A stretch of 64,000 nucleotides of DNA from Candidatus Saccharimonadota bacterium (GCA_017545505.1 JAFWNB010000002.1:116327-180326), one strand, 5' to 3'; shown: positions 1 through 8,017, numbered from the stretch's first letter. Program-made: numbers and translations. The notes: a model not told the origin generated them from the letters alone.

Positions 1-408
1 CCAGGTGAGCCGAATAACTATCAAGAGTACAAAACCTGTGAATCTGGTAAGGTGATTAATAAGGAGACAGGGAATTGTGTAAAAGTTACAAGCGTTTCCG
101 AGAGAATTTGTAAAGAAGGACAATATCTTAATCTTTTAACAGGCAGGTGTAAAAAAATTGAAACTTCAAAAGCTAAAACCTGCAAAGAAGGTTATTACTA
201 CAATCCAAACACTAATCGTTGTCGCAAAATTAAAGAAAACAACGGTGCAAACTATGATTTAAAACCAGAAACTTTTGAAGAAAAATCGTCCTTCATTGCT
301 ATATATGCAATTCTAGGGGTTATATTAGTTGGTGCTATATATATAATATATGAATTTAGGCATCAGATTGCGAAGCTTTTTCGAAAAGTTTTTCGACGAT
401 CTCATTAA
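1..408 (+). CDS. Cysteine-repeat surface protein, C-terminal part (partial)
   Basis: The reading frame is open from base 1, so the gene begins before the window. The visible 136 codons hold at least two repeats of the type C-x2-G-x-Y/V-x-N-x3-G/N-x-C (for example CKEGQYLNLLTGRC and CKEGYYYNPNTNRC). A hydrophobic segment follows (IAIYAILGVILVGAIYIIY), then a basic tail, KLFRKVFRRSH. This is the layout of a surface protein held by one C-terminal membrane helix, with the cysteine repeats outside the cell. The 3' end overlaps the convergent kinase gene by 53 bp, which is unusually long. Its function is not recognisable beyond surface exposure. Confidence 0.7.
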   Translation, partial: PGEPNNYQEYKTCESGKVINKETGNCVKVTSVSERICKEGQYLNLLTGRCKKIETSKAKTCKEGYYYNPNTNRCRKIKENNGANYDLKPETFEEKSSFIAIYAILGVILVGAIYIIYEFRHQIAKLFRKVFRRSH

Positions 409-979
409 AAACCTCTTCGCGTGTTTGGCTTCCATTTACTTCAATTAATAATCCCAGAGCCTTGTAATACTGTAAGACGGGCAAAGTTTTTTCACGGTAT
501 TCTTTTAGTCTTGTTTCAAAAACATCTAAGTCTTTATCATCATCCCGATCGCCTCGATCATTTAATACTTTGGCCTCATTGAATCTGTTTTTCGCTTCGT
601 TTTCGGAAATACTAAGTGCCACGACGGCCTTTATATCATGTCCAGCACCGGTCGCTACTGACATTACTTGTTTTTCTTCGCCATGCCATCGTCCAATTGA
701 AGACAAGATTAGAGAGTATTTAAACAGATCTGCACGTTCGAAATATGGTAAAACCCACTCGTAAAAAACATTTGTTGGAATTAATTCGCCGGTTTTTGAG
801 TAGTTTTTTTGACCTTCCTTTTCCATCGCCCGGATAATCATGCCGGATGACAAAAACTTAGCTCCAACCGCCTCAGCTAGTTTAACACCCTGAGTATCTT
901 TGCCGGACATTGGTAAGCCGAAAATATTTATAGAGCCGGTACCTAGCCATTTTTTGATTTTTGCTATTTTCTCTTCCAT
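356..979 (-). CDS. Adenylate kinase-like nucleoside monophosphate kinase
   Basis: This 207-aa protein belongs to the adenylate kinase family, which moves a phosphate between ATP and a nucleoside monophosphate. A modified P-loop, GLPMSGKDTQG, lies at about residues 21-31; the catalytic lysine K27 is kept, but the second glycine of the usual GxPGSGKGT motif is Met. LSSGMIIR matches the NMP-binding region. NDRGDRDDD followed by RLKEYREKTLPVLQYY matches the arginine/LID and C-terminal signatures. The gene looks leaderless: on the minus strand TATAAT (991-986) ends 6 nt before the ATG. It is divergent from hrcA, and the CIRCE operator lies just upstream of its -10 box, so it might share heat-shock control. 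The exact substrate cannot be read from the sequence. Confidence 0.8.
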   Translation of the reverse strand: MEEKIAKIKKWLGTGSINIFGLPMSGKDTQGVKLAEAVGAKFLSSGMIIRAMEKEGQKNYSKTGELIPTNVFYEWVLPYFERADLFKYSLILSSIGRWHGEEKQVMSVATGAGHDIKAVVALSISENEAKNRFNEAKVLNDRGDRDDDKDLDVFETRLKEYREKTLPVLQYYKALGLLIEVNGSQTREEVFNEIVEKLFEKASQSDA

Positions 980-997
980 AAACTAATTATAACACAA

Positions 998-1024
998 TTA
1001 GCACTCTTTACATTTCAGTGCTAA
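998..1024. promoter_or_regulatory. CIRCE operator (HrcA binding site)
   Basis: TTAGCACTC, a 9-nt spacer and CAGTGCTAA match the CIRCE consensus TTAGCACTC-N9-GAGTGCTAA with one mismatch at the first base of the right arm. It sits between the divergent kinase gene and hrcA. It is 5 bp upstream of the hrcA -10 box (TATAAT, 1030-1035) and 6 bp from the kinase -10 box. HrcA, encoded next door, is the known repressor for this site, so hrcA-grpE is probably autoregulated and heat-inducible. Confidence 0.93.
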
Positions 1025-1041
1025 TTATATATAATATAAGC

Positions 1042-1794
1042 ATGGAAATTACCGAGAGGCAAAAAAATATTCTATATCAAATTATTGAAGAATATGCCGA
1101 AACCGCTTCGCCAGTTGGTAGTGTAACTTTGGCAAAGCTTTTTGGCGTTTCGCCTGCTACTATTCGTGCTGAAATGGCAAGATTAGAAAATCTCGGTTTA
1201 ATTGCACAACCACACACTTCAGCGGGGCGTGTTCCTACCGACGCCGGATATCGTTTTTATGTCAATAATCTAGATAATAGCCAGCAATTTCCCGAAAATC
1301 AATATCGTGATCATCCTGAAATTATACCTACCGAAAGAAATAACTTATCGCGCGGTTTCCATGCTTTAGAGGTTCGCGTAAGTTCACAATCTCGCACTGA
1401 CGCCGCCATTAAAGGCGCTGTAGATGCTTTAGTAGATTTAACTGGTAATCTAGGACTTGCTACTATCGGTGGACAATTATATCTTTCCGGGATTTCAAGA
1501 TTATTCACTCAACCAGAATTCGTCGACACGCGTCGCGTACAGGCTGTAGCTAAACTACTTGATAATCTTGAACCATGGTTAAGGGAAGCCGCTCCTGGCG
1601 AAGCCCTCAATATTTTTATCGGCCAAGAAAATCCTATTGGCAAAAATTCCGAAGTATCATTAATAATTTCTAAATTCCGCTCACCATTTTCCGATCGTAG
1701 TTATATTGGTGTGCTCGGCCCCACTCGCCAGAATTATTCTAGAGTCATGGCTTTGGTCCGCCATGCAGGTAATATGTTAGAGGATATTTTATAA
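1042..1794 (+). CDS. hrcA: Heat-inducible transcription repressor HrcA (short form)
   Basis: HrcA represses chaperone genes by binding CIRCE. The N-terminal winged helix (about residues 1-75) is clear: TERQKNILYQIIEEY, SPATIRAEMARLENLGL and HTSAGRVPTDAGYRFYV are family hallmarks. The C-terminal part ends with typical SYIGVLGPTRQNYSRVM. At 250 aa it is about 90 residues shorter than usual, with the loss mainly in the central and dimerisation regions. The start is the ATG at 1042, 6 nt after TATAAT, which implies a leaderless message; the earlier GTG at 1018 lies inside the CIRCE operator and is rejected. It is followed by grpE 9 bp downstream with a good Shine-Dalgarno site, and the two should form one operon. 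Confidence 0.93.
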   Translation: MEITERQKNILYQIIEEYAETASPVGSVTLAKLFGVSPATIRAEMARLENLGLIAQPHTSAGRVPTDAGYRFYVNNLDNSQQFPENQYRDHPEIIPTERNNLSRGFHALEVRVSSQSRTDAAIKGAVDALVDLTGNLGLATIGGQLYLSGISRLFTQPEFVDTRRVQAVAKLLDNLEPWLREAAPGEALNIFIGQENPIGKNSEVSLIISKFRSPFSDRSYIGVLGPTRQNYSRVMALVRHAGNMLEDIL

Positions 1795-1803
1795 AGGAGA
1801 AAA

Positions 1804-2223
1804 ATGAAAAAAACAGACGAAAACCAAGCAAAAATTACTGAATTAACCAACGATCTACAACGCACTCGTGCTGATTTTGAAAACTTCCGCAAACAAGTCG
1901 AAATTCAAAAAGAGAATGAGAAAGCAACTACTCGTCTAGCTACTGTTTATAAGGTTCTCCCATTATTAGACGATATAGATCGAGCTTTGTCTACTTATCA
2001 AGAATTAGCTCCACTCCAAAAATCTCTCGAAAAAACACTCAAAGATTTGAATCTTGCAAAAATAGATTCTCATGAAGGAACAGAGTTTAACCCTGACCTA
2101 TTTGAAGCCGTATTAGTAGAAGGAGACGGCGAAAAGGAAACTATTGCCGAAACTCTCCGCCCAGGCTACTATTACGAAGGCGAAGTCTTGCGCCCTGCTA
2201 TGGTAAAAGTTAAAAAAATATGA
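1804..2223 (+). CDS. grpE: GrpE nucleotide exchange factor
   Basis: GrpE releases ADP from DnaK during protein folding. The 139-aa product has the N-terminal coiled coil (LQRTRADFENFRKQVE), the linker LLDDIDRAL and the C-terminal beta domain ending in RPGYYYEGEVLRPAMVKV, which is the family signature. It is shorter than typical GrpE (about 190 aa), having lost most of the acidic N-terminal tail. AAAGGAG precedes the ATG by a few bases. It is co-transcribed with hrcA under CIRCE. DnaK and dnaJ do not follow; the next gene is rplY with its own promoter. Confidence 0.95.
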   Translation: MKKTDENQAKITELTNDLQRTRADFENFRKQVEIQKENEKATTRLATVYKVLPLLDDIDRALSTYQELAPLQKSLEKTLKDLNLAKIDSHEGTEFNPDLFEAVLVEGDGEKETIAETLRPGYYYEGEVLRPAMVKVKKI

Positions 2224-2253
2224 TATAATTTAAACAATTAGAAAGGATTATTT

Positions 2254-2940
2254 ATGGCTGAATATAAATTAGCGCTGAAAAAGCGTGAACTCGTAGGCAA
2301 AAAAACTGCATTACTCAGAAAAGAAGGTTTAATTCCATCTGTAGTTTATGGTGGCAAGGAGCCAGTACTTTTAAGCTCAGAATATGTTCCTACCGAAAAG
2401 GTTTTAGAAAAAGCAGGCTATCACTCTCCAATTGACTTAGATATGGATGGCAAAAAACAAATGGCAATTGTCAAGGATGTCCATCTCGATCCAGTTTCTC
2501 GCAAAATCACTAACATCGAATTTCAGGCAATTTCCGCCAGAGAAGTAGTTGAAGCTACCACGCCGATTATTATCGCAAATTATGAAGAATCAGAAGCTTC
2601 TAAAACTTATCATTTTGCTATGACTCAATCCATTGAAGAAATAGATGTTAAGGCTAAACCATCTGATTTGCCAAATGAGCTCACTATTGATGCTTCACAC
2701 CTAAAAGATGTCGAAGAAAAAATCACCATTGCTGATATTAAACTTCCAGAAGGTGTTACTTTGGCAGATAAAGAGCTTAGCCCAGAACAAGTGGTCGCTT
2801 CTCTTTATGATCCAGCAGCCGAAGCCGAAAAACGTGAAGCTGCTGATAAAGCTGCAGCCGAAGCTGAGCCAGTTGAAGCTGCCGATGTGCCAGCTGATCA
2901 TGGTCAAAAACCGGAAGAAACCTCATCCGAAGAAAAGTAA
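2254..2940 (+). CDS. rplY: Ribosomal protein bL25 (CTC/general stress form)
   Basis: This is the 5S rRNA-binding protein of the large subunit in its long two-domain CTC form (228 aa). The L25 domain (about residues 4-92) starts ALKKRELVGKKTALLRKEG-IPSVVYGG. The TL5/CTC C-terminal beta domain (about 98-188) contains SDLPNELTIDASHLK. A low-complexity Ala/Glu tail follows. The promoter is TATAAT (2224-2229), and GAAAGGA lies 6 nt before the ATG. It stops 3 bp from the convergent aldolase gene, leaving no room for a separate terminator. Confidence 0.95.
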   Translation: MAEYKLALKKRELVGKKTALLRKEGLIPSVVYGGKEPVLLSSEYVPTEKVLEKAGYHSPIDLDMDGKKQMAIVKDVHLDPVSRKITNIEFQAISAREVVEATTPIIIANYEESEASKTYHFAMTQSIEEIDVKAKPSDLPNELTIDASHLKDVEEKITIADIKLPEGVTLADKELSPEQVVASLYDPAAEAEKREAADKAAAEAEPVEAADVPADHGQKPEETSSEEK

Positions 2941-2943
2941 AAA

Positions 2944-4761
2944 CTATTTTAAAATATCTGTGTTTTGGATTAATCTATCCAAAAATGCTTTACGGGCGAT
3001 GTCAATATTTGTGGCATCGCCTTTCCAATTGAACAGTGCAGGGTCTTGTAGGGCGCGTGCAAACGAAAATGTTACCGGCCAAGGATAAGGACCATTTTTT
3101 ATGATGGCAGCAAGATTTTCGGTGGCCTGTTCTGGAGTTTGTCCACCAGAAAGAAAAACCACTCCTGCCAGATTTTTTGGAACATGTTCTTTTAAGACTT
3201 TTGCCGTAGCTTTACCAACTTCCTTAGAAGGGGACTGTTTTTCAAATTCTTTACCCGCTATTATCATATTAACTTTTAGGACGCAGGCGTTTAGTTTAAC
3301 GTCGAGCACCGCGAGTTCCTTAAACAGACGGTCTAAAATTTTGCCGGTTACTTCTGCTGATTGCGTAATTGTATAGTCCCCATCATAGATTAATTCAGGC
3401 TCTACTATCGGCACCAATCCAGCTAGTTGACATTCTTTTGCATATTTGCCAAGTATCTGGCAATTCTCCTCGATCGCAAAATCAGACGGGACCATTTCGA
3501 AAGCCGCCCGCCATTTAGCGAATCGCAGCCCCATGCGATAGTATTCTTTTAATCTTTCCGCTAACCCATCCAAACCTTTAGTGTATGTTTCTTCAGAATT
3601 TTCAAATTTTTCTAATCCCTGGTCAACTTTTATTCCCGGAATAATACGTTTCGAAATTAAATAATCTACCACGTTTTGTCCGCTATCGGTAGCCTGGCGC
3701 GCAGTTTCGTCAAATAAAATCACTCCGTTTACATATTTTTCTAATCCTGGCGTCTCAATTAATAAATTACGATAATCGCGCCTATTTTCGTACGAATCTT
3801 CGATACCTAATCTTTCAAATTTTTTATGGATAGAACCACCCGATTCATCTGCCGCTAAAATACCTTTCGGTCTTAATACCATATTAGCGGCAATTAATTC
3901 CAAATTATCCGAATAATCAGTATTTTGTTTAATCTCTTCCAACTCTTTTATATCTAATACAGTATTTAGGCGCGAGTTCTCAACGTTAATTTTAGCTAAT
4001 TTAAGACTGTCTTCAACCGTTTTTCCAAGAATAAAACCACCAAGAATTGTGGCTGCCGCAATTGAATACACAGAAAGATGTGTTAACATGTCAACGCGTT
4101 CAACTGAAGTTTTTTCACTCAAATCTAAATAAGAAAAATGCTTCTCGGTAAGATAGACAATTTTATCATTTCCAATTTTATTCAATTCTGGCGCGTTTAA
4201 AAAATCCGATTCATCCCTGTTTCGTTCTATAAAAACCAAATTTGCTCTCGGAATTAACTTTCTTAGAAAAATATTACTATAATCTTTTATATAGAGCACA
4301 AGTTTGGTATTTGGAGAAATATCTAAATATGCGTTGATTTTATTCGCCGCTTTTTGGTCTAATTCGGCCGATCGATCGATAAAAAGATAATCATAAAACT
4401 CTGTGAGCGCTACAAAATCAGTAGTTTTATAATTGCTCGGCACGAAATAGCTCACTTTGCTGTCGGCAATCATAATATAGCGATATGTTTCTGCGGGGGT
4501 AGATTTAACAATTAAGCCGTTTTCATCGATAGACAAATCAGATCCATTAATGGTGGTTTTAAGCCCCATTTTTTCTAACACTTCAAGTGTTATTGCAGCT
4601 CCACCGAGACTACTCTCGCGGTTAAAAAAGCGATGTTCGCTAGCGTCAAAACTAACATCCAGCCATTTTATGTTTCTACTATCAGTCTCTAAATTCTCTT
4701 TCCTAGTGTCGATATTCAAGTAAACATCTTTTAAAATGTTGCCCACTACCAAAATATTCAT
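2944..4761 (-). CDS. PfkB-like domain fused to class I fructose-bisphosphate aldolase
   Basis: This is a two-domain protein of 605 aa. Residues 1 to about 270 resemble a PfkB/ribokinase sugar kinase (MNILVVGNILKDVYLNID, then SSLGGAAITLEVLEKMG), but the catalytic GAGD motif is absent where THLSVYSIAAATILGGFILG stands, so the kinase is probably dead. Residues from about 285 to 605 are a class I aldolase: ILAADESGGSI, GIKVDQGLEKF, FAKWRAAFE, and the Schiff-base lysine K496 in CVLKVNMI. The aldolase splits fructose-1,6-bisphosphate in glycolysis, and tpiA lies close by. The gene is leaderless: TATAAT (4773-4768) lies 6 nt before the ATG, inside the 3' end of the upstream HAD gene. The pseudokinase could be a regulatory sugar sensor. 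Confidence 0.88.
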   Translation of the reverse strand: MNILVVGNILKDVYLNIDTRKENLETDSRNIKWLDVSFDASEHRFFNRESSLGGAAITLEVLEKMGLKTTINGSDLSIDENGLIVKSTPAETYRYIMIADSKVSYFVPSNYKTTDFVALTEFYDYLFIDRSAELDQKAANKINAYLDISPNTKLVLYIKDYSNIFLRKLIPRANLVFIERNRDESDFLNAPELNKIGNDKIVYLTEKHFSYLDLSEKTSVERVDMLTHLSVYSIAAATILGGFILGKTVEDSLKLAKINVENSRLNTVLDIKELEEIKQNTDYSDNLELIAANMVLRPKGILAADESGGSIHKKFERLGIEDSYENRRDYRNLLIETPGLEKYVNGVILFDETARQATDSGQNVVDYLISKRIIPGIKVDQGLEKFENSEETYTKGLDGLAERLKEYYRMGLRFAKWRAAFEMVPSDFAIEENCQILGKYAKECQLAGLVPIVEPELIYDGDYTITQSAEVTGKILDRLFKELAVLDVKLNACVLKVNMIIAGKEFEKQSPSKEVGKATAKVLKEHVPKNLAGVVFLSGGQTPEQATENLAAIIKNGPYPWPVTFSFARALQDPALFNWKGDATNIDIARKAFLDRLIQNTDILK

Positions 4762-4768
4762 AAGAATA

Positions 4769-5536
4769 TTATATCACACCTAGGATTCCACGTAGAGCAA
4801 AGCCCGTATCCTCGTGATTTCGCACGGTAATAGTTTCGATCCCCATTTGCACCACCGGATAATCATTTCCACCGGGCTGAGTCATATCGCCAAAATACAA
4901 AATGTCTGATTTTTCTACATTTAGTTCTTCTAAGAGATGAGTCATCCCAAATACTTTATTCATGCCTGGAGTAATAGCATTTATAGAAGTGGTGCCGCCG
5001 ATCTCGTAATCAAATTCTGGAGCTAATTCCTTACATCTCGCAACGATTTTTTCTCGTTTCTTATGGTCCGGATCCCAAGCATATTTTTCTTCTGTGCCGG
5101 CTTTTTGTCCTAAAGCAGAAAACGTTACTTGTGACAAGCGGTTTTCAATTATTTCATCACCTGCTTGTAGTTTGTCTTCTTCCCAGAAGCCAAGTTCGCG
5201 CGCGGCCTTTTCAATTGTGTCAGAAATCTTCTTTACTTGTTCATCTGTGAGTGGGTAATTATAAACTTGCTTCCAATCATTTTTGGACTTATCAAAACGA
5301 TAATATTGCGTTCCTTGTGCTACGAATAGATGTAAATGCGATAATTGTTCTGGCGTTGGATTTGGCAACTGATTTACAATTTGTATTAAAAACTGGTCAA
5401 ATTTTTGTCCAGAAATCGGGCAAATCTCAAAATGATCAAGACATCGTACTAGTAATTCGGCGATGTCTTTTGTGATTGGCGTTTTTGCTACATTTAATGT
5501 TTGGTCTATATCAAATGCTAATACTTTTTTCATCAT
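4769..5536 (-). CDS. Phosphomannomutase-like HAD family enzyme
   Basis: This 255-aa HAD-superfamily protein resembles eukaryotic-type phosphomannomutase, which interconverts mannose-6- and mannose-1-phosphate. Motif I is FDIDQTL with both aspartates. SGQKFDQF lies near the substrate site. The cap region is followed by GGTTSINAITPGMNK and ILYFGDMTQPGGNDYPV, close to the PMM signature FGDKTxPGGNDxE. The start is taken at the ATG of 5536, since TATAAT on the minus strand (5548-5543) ends exactly 6 nt upstream; longer frames run into divergent tpiA. It likely supplies sugar phosphates for glycoconjugates. Another HAD phosphatase role is possible. Confidence 0.75.
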   Translation of the reverse strand: MMKKVLAFDIDQTLNVAKTPITKDIAELLVRCLDHFEICPISGQKFDQFLIQIVNQLPNPTPEQLSHLHLFVAQGTQYYRFDKSKNDWKQVYNYPLTDEQVKKISDTIEKAARELGFWEEDKLQAGDEIIENRLSQVTFSALGQKAGTEEKYAWDPDHKKREKIVARCKELAPEFDYEIGGTTSINAITPGMNKVFGMTHLLEELNVEKSDILYFGDMTQPGGNDYPVVQMGIETITVRNHEDTGFALRGILGVI

Positions 5537-5542
5537 GTTTTG

Positions 5543-5560
5543 ATTATAGCATGTTATAAT
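5543..5560. promoter_or_regulatory. Back-to-back -10 boxes of the HAD gene and tpiA
   Basis: The intergenic space is only 30 bp (5537-5566). It holds TATAAT on the minus strand (5548-5543) and TATAAT on the plus strand (5555-5560), each ending 6 nt before its start codon. The two promoters must share DNA and each uses the other gene's 5' end as its -35 region, so divergent transcription should be mutually exclusive. Confidence 0.8.
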
Positions 5561-5566
5561 CGGTTT

Positions 5567-6337
5567 ATGAGAACATATATCGTGGGCAACTGGAAGCTGA
5601 ATTTTACTGTCGGCGAAGCTTCCATCTATCTTCATAAACTACTCAAAAAAATGCCAAACTATCGAGACATAGAAGTTGTCGTAGCACCTTCTACGATTGC
5701 CCTGCAACCATTGTCTCTCCAAATAGATAGGCACAAAATGAAACTGTCTGCCCAAAATGCTTTTTATCGTGATTATGGAGCTTTTACGGGTGAAACATCT
5801 TTTACTCAACTTCGTGGAATTGTTGATTATTGTATTATCGGTCACTCTGAACGTCGCTATATTTTTAGTGAGTCAGATAAGGTTGTTTCCAAAAAAGTTG
5901 CGGCTGCTATCCGCAACAAGATTACCCCGATTCTCTGCATAGGCGAGACCGAATCAGAGCGCGCCTTTGGCGAAACCAAGGACGTCATTAAGGATCAATT
6001 AATCGGCGGACTTTCCGAAATTGGTGATGACGATATAGATAAAATCATCGTCGCTTATGAACCAGTTTGGGCCATTTCTTCAACTAAATCATCTAAGCTT
6101 GCCGCTCCCGACGAAATCGCCGACGCAGTAAAACTAATTCGCGAAATCCTCTCTGAAGTATATGGTAAAAAAGTTGCCGAATCTGTACCGGTGCTATTTG
6201 GCGGTAGCGTCAATCCATCAAACGCCGGCGCATACCTTACCGTTCCAGGCGTAAATGGCCTTCTTATCGGTGGCTCCAGTTTGATTCTTAGCGAATTTAC
6301 TGATATAATTGAGATAGCAAAAAGAGTGCACGCATGA
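5567..6337 (+). CDS. tpiA: Triosephosphate isomerase
   Basis: TpiA interconverts dihydroxyacetone phosphate and glyceraldehyde-3-phosphate in glycolysis. The 256-aa barrel has GNWKLN with the substrate lysine, the catalytic histidine in IIGHSERR, the catalytic glutamate in VAYEPVWAI (followed by the flexible loop), and the phosphate-binding FGGSVNPSN and GLLIGGSSL. The ATG at 5567 follows TATAAT by 6 nt, giving a leaderless message. It overlaps the next gene by 4 nt (ATGA). Together with the aldolase nearby it marks a small glycolytic cluster. Confidence 0.96.
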   Translation: MRTYIVGNWKLNFTVGEASIYLHKLLKKMPNYRDIEVVVAPSTIALQPLSLQIDRHKMKLSAQNAFYRDYGAFTGETSFTQLRGIVDYCIIGHSERRYIFSESDKVVSKKVAAAIRNKITPILCIGETESERAFGETKDVIKDQLIGGLSEIGDDDIDKIIVAYEPVWAISSTKSSKLAAPDEIADAVKLIREILSEVYGKKVAESVPVLFGGSVNPSNAGAYLTVPGVNGLLIGGSSLILSEFTDIIEIAKRVHA

Positions 6338-6957
6338 GTAAAAGATACATGGATTTTGCGCCAGCAAGGCCAGTAAAAGTTGTAAAAAAACCAATTACAA
6401 CTGTTAAAATGGCCACGAAGCCTGCCCCTGTGAAGCCGAGCAGAGCTACTGTTTCTGTGCCAAAACCAAAGCCGGTAATCTCTCCTGCTCCAAAGCCTCA
6501 GCCAGCTAAAACCGCCCCAGCATTAGGAGTGATAGAAGAAGTCAACTCATTCAATTCGCCAAATTCCGTGCCAAAAAGACCCCTGGGCACTCCTGCTCAT
6601 TTTAATACTACAAAGTCGACTGTGGCCGCAGCCAAATCCCAGAAAATAGGGAACCAACAAAAACCTGCAGCTATCTCTACTAAACCTGTGGAAAAACCTG
6701 TGGAAAAAGCTAAACCAGACACTTACAAAACACCTAAGACTCCATTTATTAATACCGACAAAGTAAAAAAACGCCCTCTATCAAAAAATGTCTACAGAAA
6801 AGAGGTTAGTATACCAGCCGAAGAGCCAAAAGGCCCTGTTACTATCATAACCAAACCCGAAAAAGATAGCCGTATTAGCCTGGTTATTACTATTATAATT
6901 ACCATTATTTTAGGCGCAGTTGCTGGCACCATCGCTTTCCTTCTTCTCCCTAAGTGA
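6334..6957 (+). CDS. Pro/Lys/Ala-rich tail-anchored membrane protein
   Basis: No family is recognised. The 207-aa protein is mostly low-complexity, rich in Pro, Lys, Ala and Thr (for example KPKPVISPAPKPQPAK), and ends in one strong hydrophobic helix, VITIIITIILGAVAGTIAFLLLP, at about residues 183-205, with only one residue after it. This suggests a cytoplasmic, disordered, basic domain tethered by a C-terminal anchor. The start codon overlaps the tpiA stop (ATGA), so translation is coupled. Confidence 0.75.
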   Translation: MSKRYMDFAPARPVKVVKKPITTVKMATKPAPVKPSRATVSVPKPKPVISPAPKPQPAKTAPALGVIEEVNSFNSPNSVPKRPLGTPAHFNTTKSTVAAAKSQKIGNQQKPAAISTKPVEKPVEKAKPDTYKTPKTPFINTDKVKKRPLSKNVYRKEVSIPAEEPKGPVTIITKPEKDSRISLVITIIITIILGAVAGTIAFLLLPK

Positions 6958-6966
6958 TTTTTATGA

Positions 6967-6972
6967 TATAAT
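6967..6972 (+). promoter_or_regulatory. -10 box of the tRNA-His/tRNA-Gly unit
   Basis: TATAAT ends 10 bp before the 5' end of tRNA-His and just after the stop codon of the preceding gene. The two tRNAs are 6 bp apart and are likely one transcript. Confidence 0.7.
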
Positions 6973-6982
6973 GACATTGTAT

Positions 6983-7060
6983 GGTGGGATTAGCTCAGAT
7001 GGTTAGAGCGTCTGATTGTGGTCCAGAAGGTCGTCGGTTCGATCCCGATATCCCACCCCA
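6983..7060 (+). tRNA. tRNA-His (GTG)
   Basis: A cloverleaf can be drawn by eye. Acceptor GTGGGAT pairs with ATCCCAC, with an extra 5' G (the G-1 of tRNA-His) opposite C73. The anticodon GTG is at 7018-7020 in loop TTGTGGT. The T arm contains GGTTCGATCCC, and CCA is encoded at 7058-7060. The last anticodon-stem pair is an A-C mismatch. Confidence 0.96.
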
Positions 7061-7066
7061 GATTGT

Positions 7067-7141
7067 GCGGGTATAGTACAACGGTTAGTATATCAGTTTT
7101 CCAAACTGAGGATGCCAGTTCGATTCTGACTACCCGCACCA
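7067..7141 (+). tRNA. tRNA-Gly (TCC)
   Basis: Acceptor GCGGGTA pairs with TACCCGC, with discriminator A and encoded CCA (7139-7141). The anticodon stem TCAGT/ACTGA encloses loop TTTCCAA with anticodon TCC at 7100-7102. The T arm contains AGTTCGATTCT. Confidence 0.96.
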
Positions 7142-7159
7142 TTTTTTATGTTATAAATA

Positions 7160-7188
7160 TTGACAATTTGTAAAATCCGTGCTATAAT
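7160..7188 (+). promoter_or_regulatory. Consensus sigma-70-type promoter
   Basis: TTGACA (7160-7165), a 17-bp spacer and TATAAT (7183-7188) form a perfect consensus promoter. It begins 19 bp after tRNA-Gly and drives the Ala-rich gene after a leader of about 43 nt with AAAAGGAG. Confidence 0.9.
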
Positions 7189-7237
7189 ACAAAGTAGTAA
7201 CTTGTTTTTTATGTACATTAAAAAAAGGAGAACTAGT

Positions 7238-7765
7238 ATGTCCAAGAGCACTTACCGAGCAACTGACAATGTTAATAACGACAGCATCCCCGTCCCTACC
7301 TCCACGTCGGCGACCCCCTGCAACTGCAATGGGGAAAATATGACTATCGAGGAGATGAAGGAATGTGTTAGAAAGCTCAATACCCAGATTGAGCTTAGGG
7401 AGCGCGAGGCCGAACGCGCCGCCGCCAAGAAGGCTGCCGCCGAAAAGGCTGCCGCTGAAAAAGCCGCCGCCAAGAAGGCTGCCGAAGAAGCTGCCGCTGC
7501 CAAGAAGGCTGCCGAAGAGGCTGCCGCTGCCGAAGCCGCCGCCAAGGCCAAGGCCACCAAGGCAAACTACGCCGAAGGCTTTAATGGCCCCGGGATGGCA
7601 TACAGGTATCTGAACCGCAAACTTGCGGTTTATTCGCTTACTGCGGATATCTGGAAGGCCAAGAGAATCTCGAACGGGACCTACGACCCCATTTGGGTGT
7701 GGTACTCCGACGGGAAGATCGACCATATCCTCTCCGATGAGGAGTTGGAGGAGTACATCTCCTAA
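7238..7765 (+). CDS. Ala/Lys/Glu-rich helical protein of foreign composition
   Basis: No family is recognised. The 175-aa product has a polar N-terminus with a CNCNGEN pair of cysteines, then TIEEMKECVRKLNTQIELRE and a long run built of KKAA, EKAA and EEAA units (about residues 64-110), expected to form one charged helix or coiled coil. A globular C-terminal part with many aromatics follows (YRYLNRKLAVYSL, YDPIWVWYSDGKIDHIL). AAAAGGAG lies 7 nt before the ATG. Codons are strongly G/C-ending, unlike neighbouring genes, suggesting recent transfer together with the next gene. A strong promoter and a terminator frame it as a single-gene unit. Confidence 0.75.
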   Translation: MSKSTYRATDNVNNDSIPVPTSTSATPCNCNGENMTIEEMKECVRKLNTQIELREREAERAAAKKAAAEKAAAEKAAAKKAAEEAAAAKKAAEEAAAAEAAAKAKATKANYAEGFNGPGMAYRYLNRKLAVYSLTADIWKAKRISNGTYDPIWVWYSDGKIDHILSDEELEEYIS

Positions 7766-7791
7766 AACTTCCCTGTAACAGTTACTATTTT

Positions 7792-7819
7792 ACCCAGCTG
7801 TTTTTATGGCTGGGTTTTT
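7792..7819 (+). terminator. Rho-independent terminator
   Basis: ACCCAGC (7792-7798) pairs with GCTGGGT (7809-7815), followed by TTTT. It lies 27 bp after the stop of the Ala-rich gene. Confidence 0.85.
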
Positions 7820-7862
7820 CATATCATAAAATAGACATAAGCGCCATAACCTGTTATATATA

Positions 7863-7891
7863 TTGACAAAAAACCAAAAGTGTGATACAAT
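7863..7891 (+). promoter_or_regulatory. Promoter of the GC-rich membrane protein gene
   Basis: TTGACA (7863-7868), a 17-bp spacer and TACAAT (7886-7891). Transcription would start near 7898, giving an unusually long leader of about 150 nt before the ATG at 8051. Confidence 0.85.
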
Positions 7892-8017
7892 GTAAGCAGT
7901 CTGAGTTTTAGTGTGTTTAAGACAACGATGACCATTAACAACCAAATCATCCCAGATTTCAATTAGAAATCTGTTTTACATAAAGTTATCTGTCAACTCC
8001 CCGTAACCGGGGGCGTT

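Noticed and set aside
2708..3088. A plus-strand frame across the rplY-aldolase junction
   Set aside because: It is out of frame with rplY, runs antisense through the aldolase end, and has no promoter or ribosome site.
7151..7726. Gly-rich and Ala-rich open frames on the minus strand opposite the Ala-rich gene
   Set aside because: They mirror the GCC-rich repeats of the plus-strand gene, which has a consensus promoter, ribosome site and terminator. No start signals exist on the minus strand.
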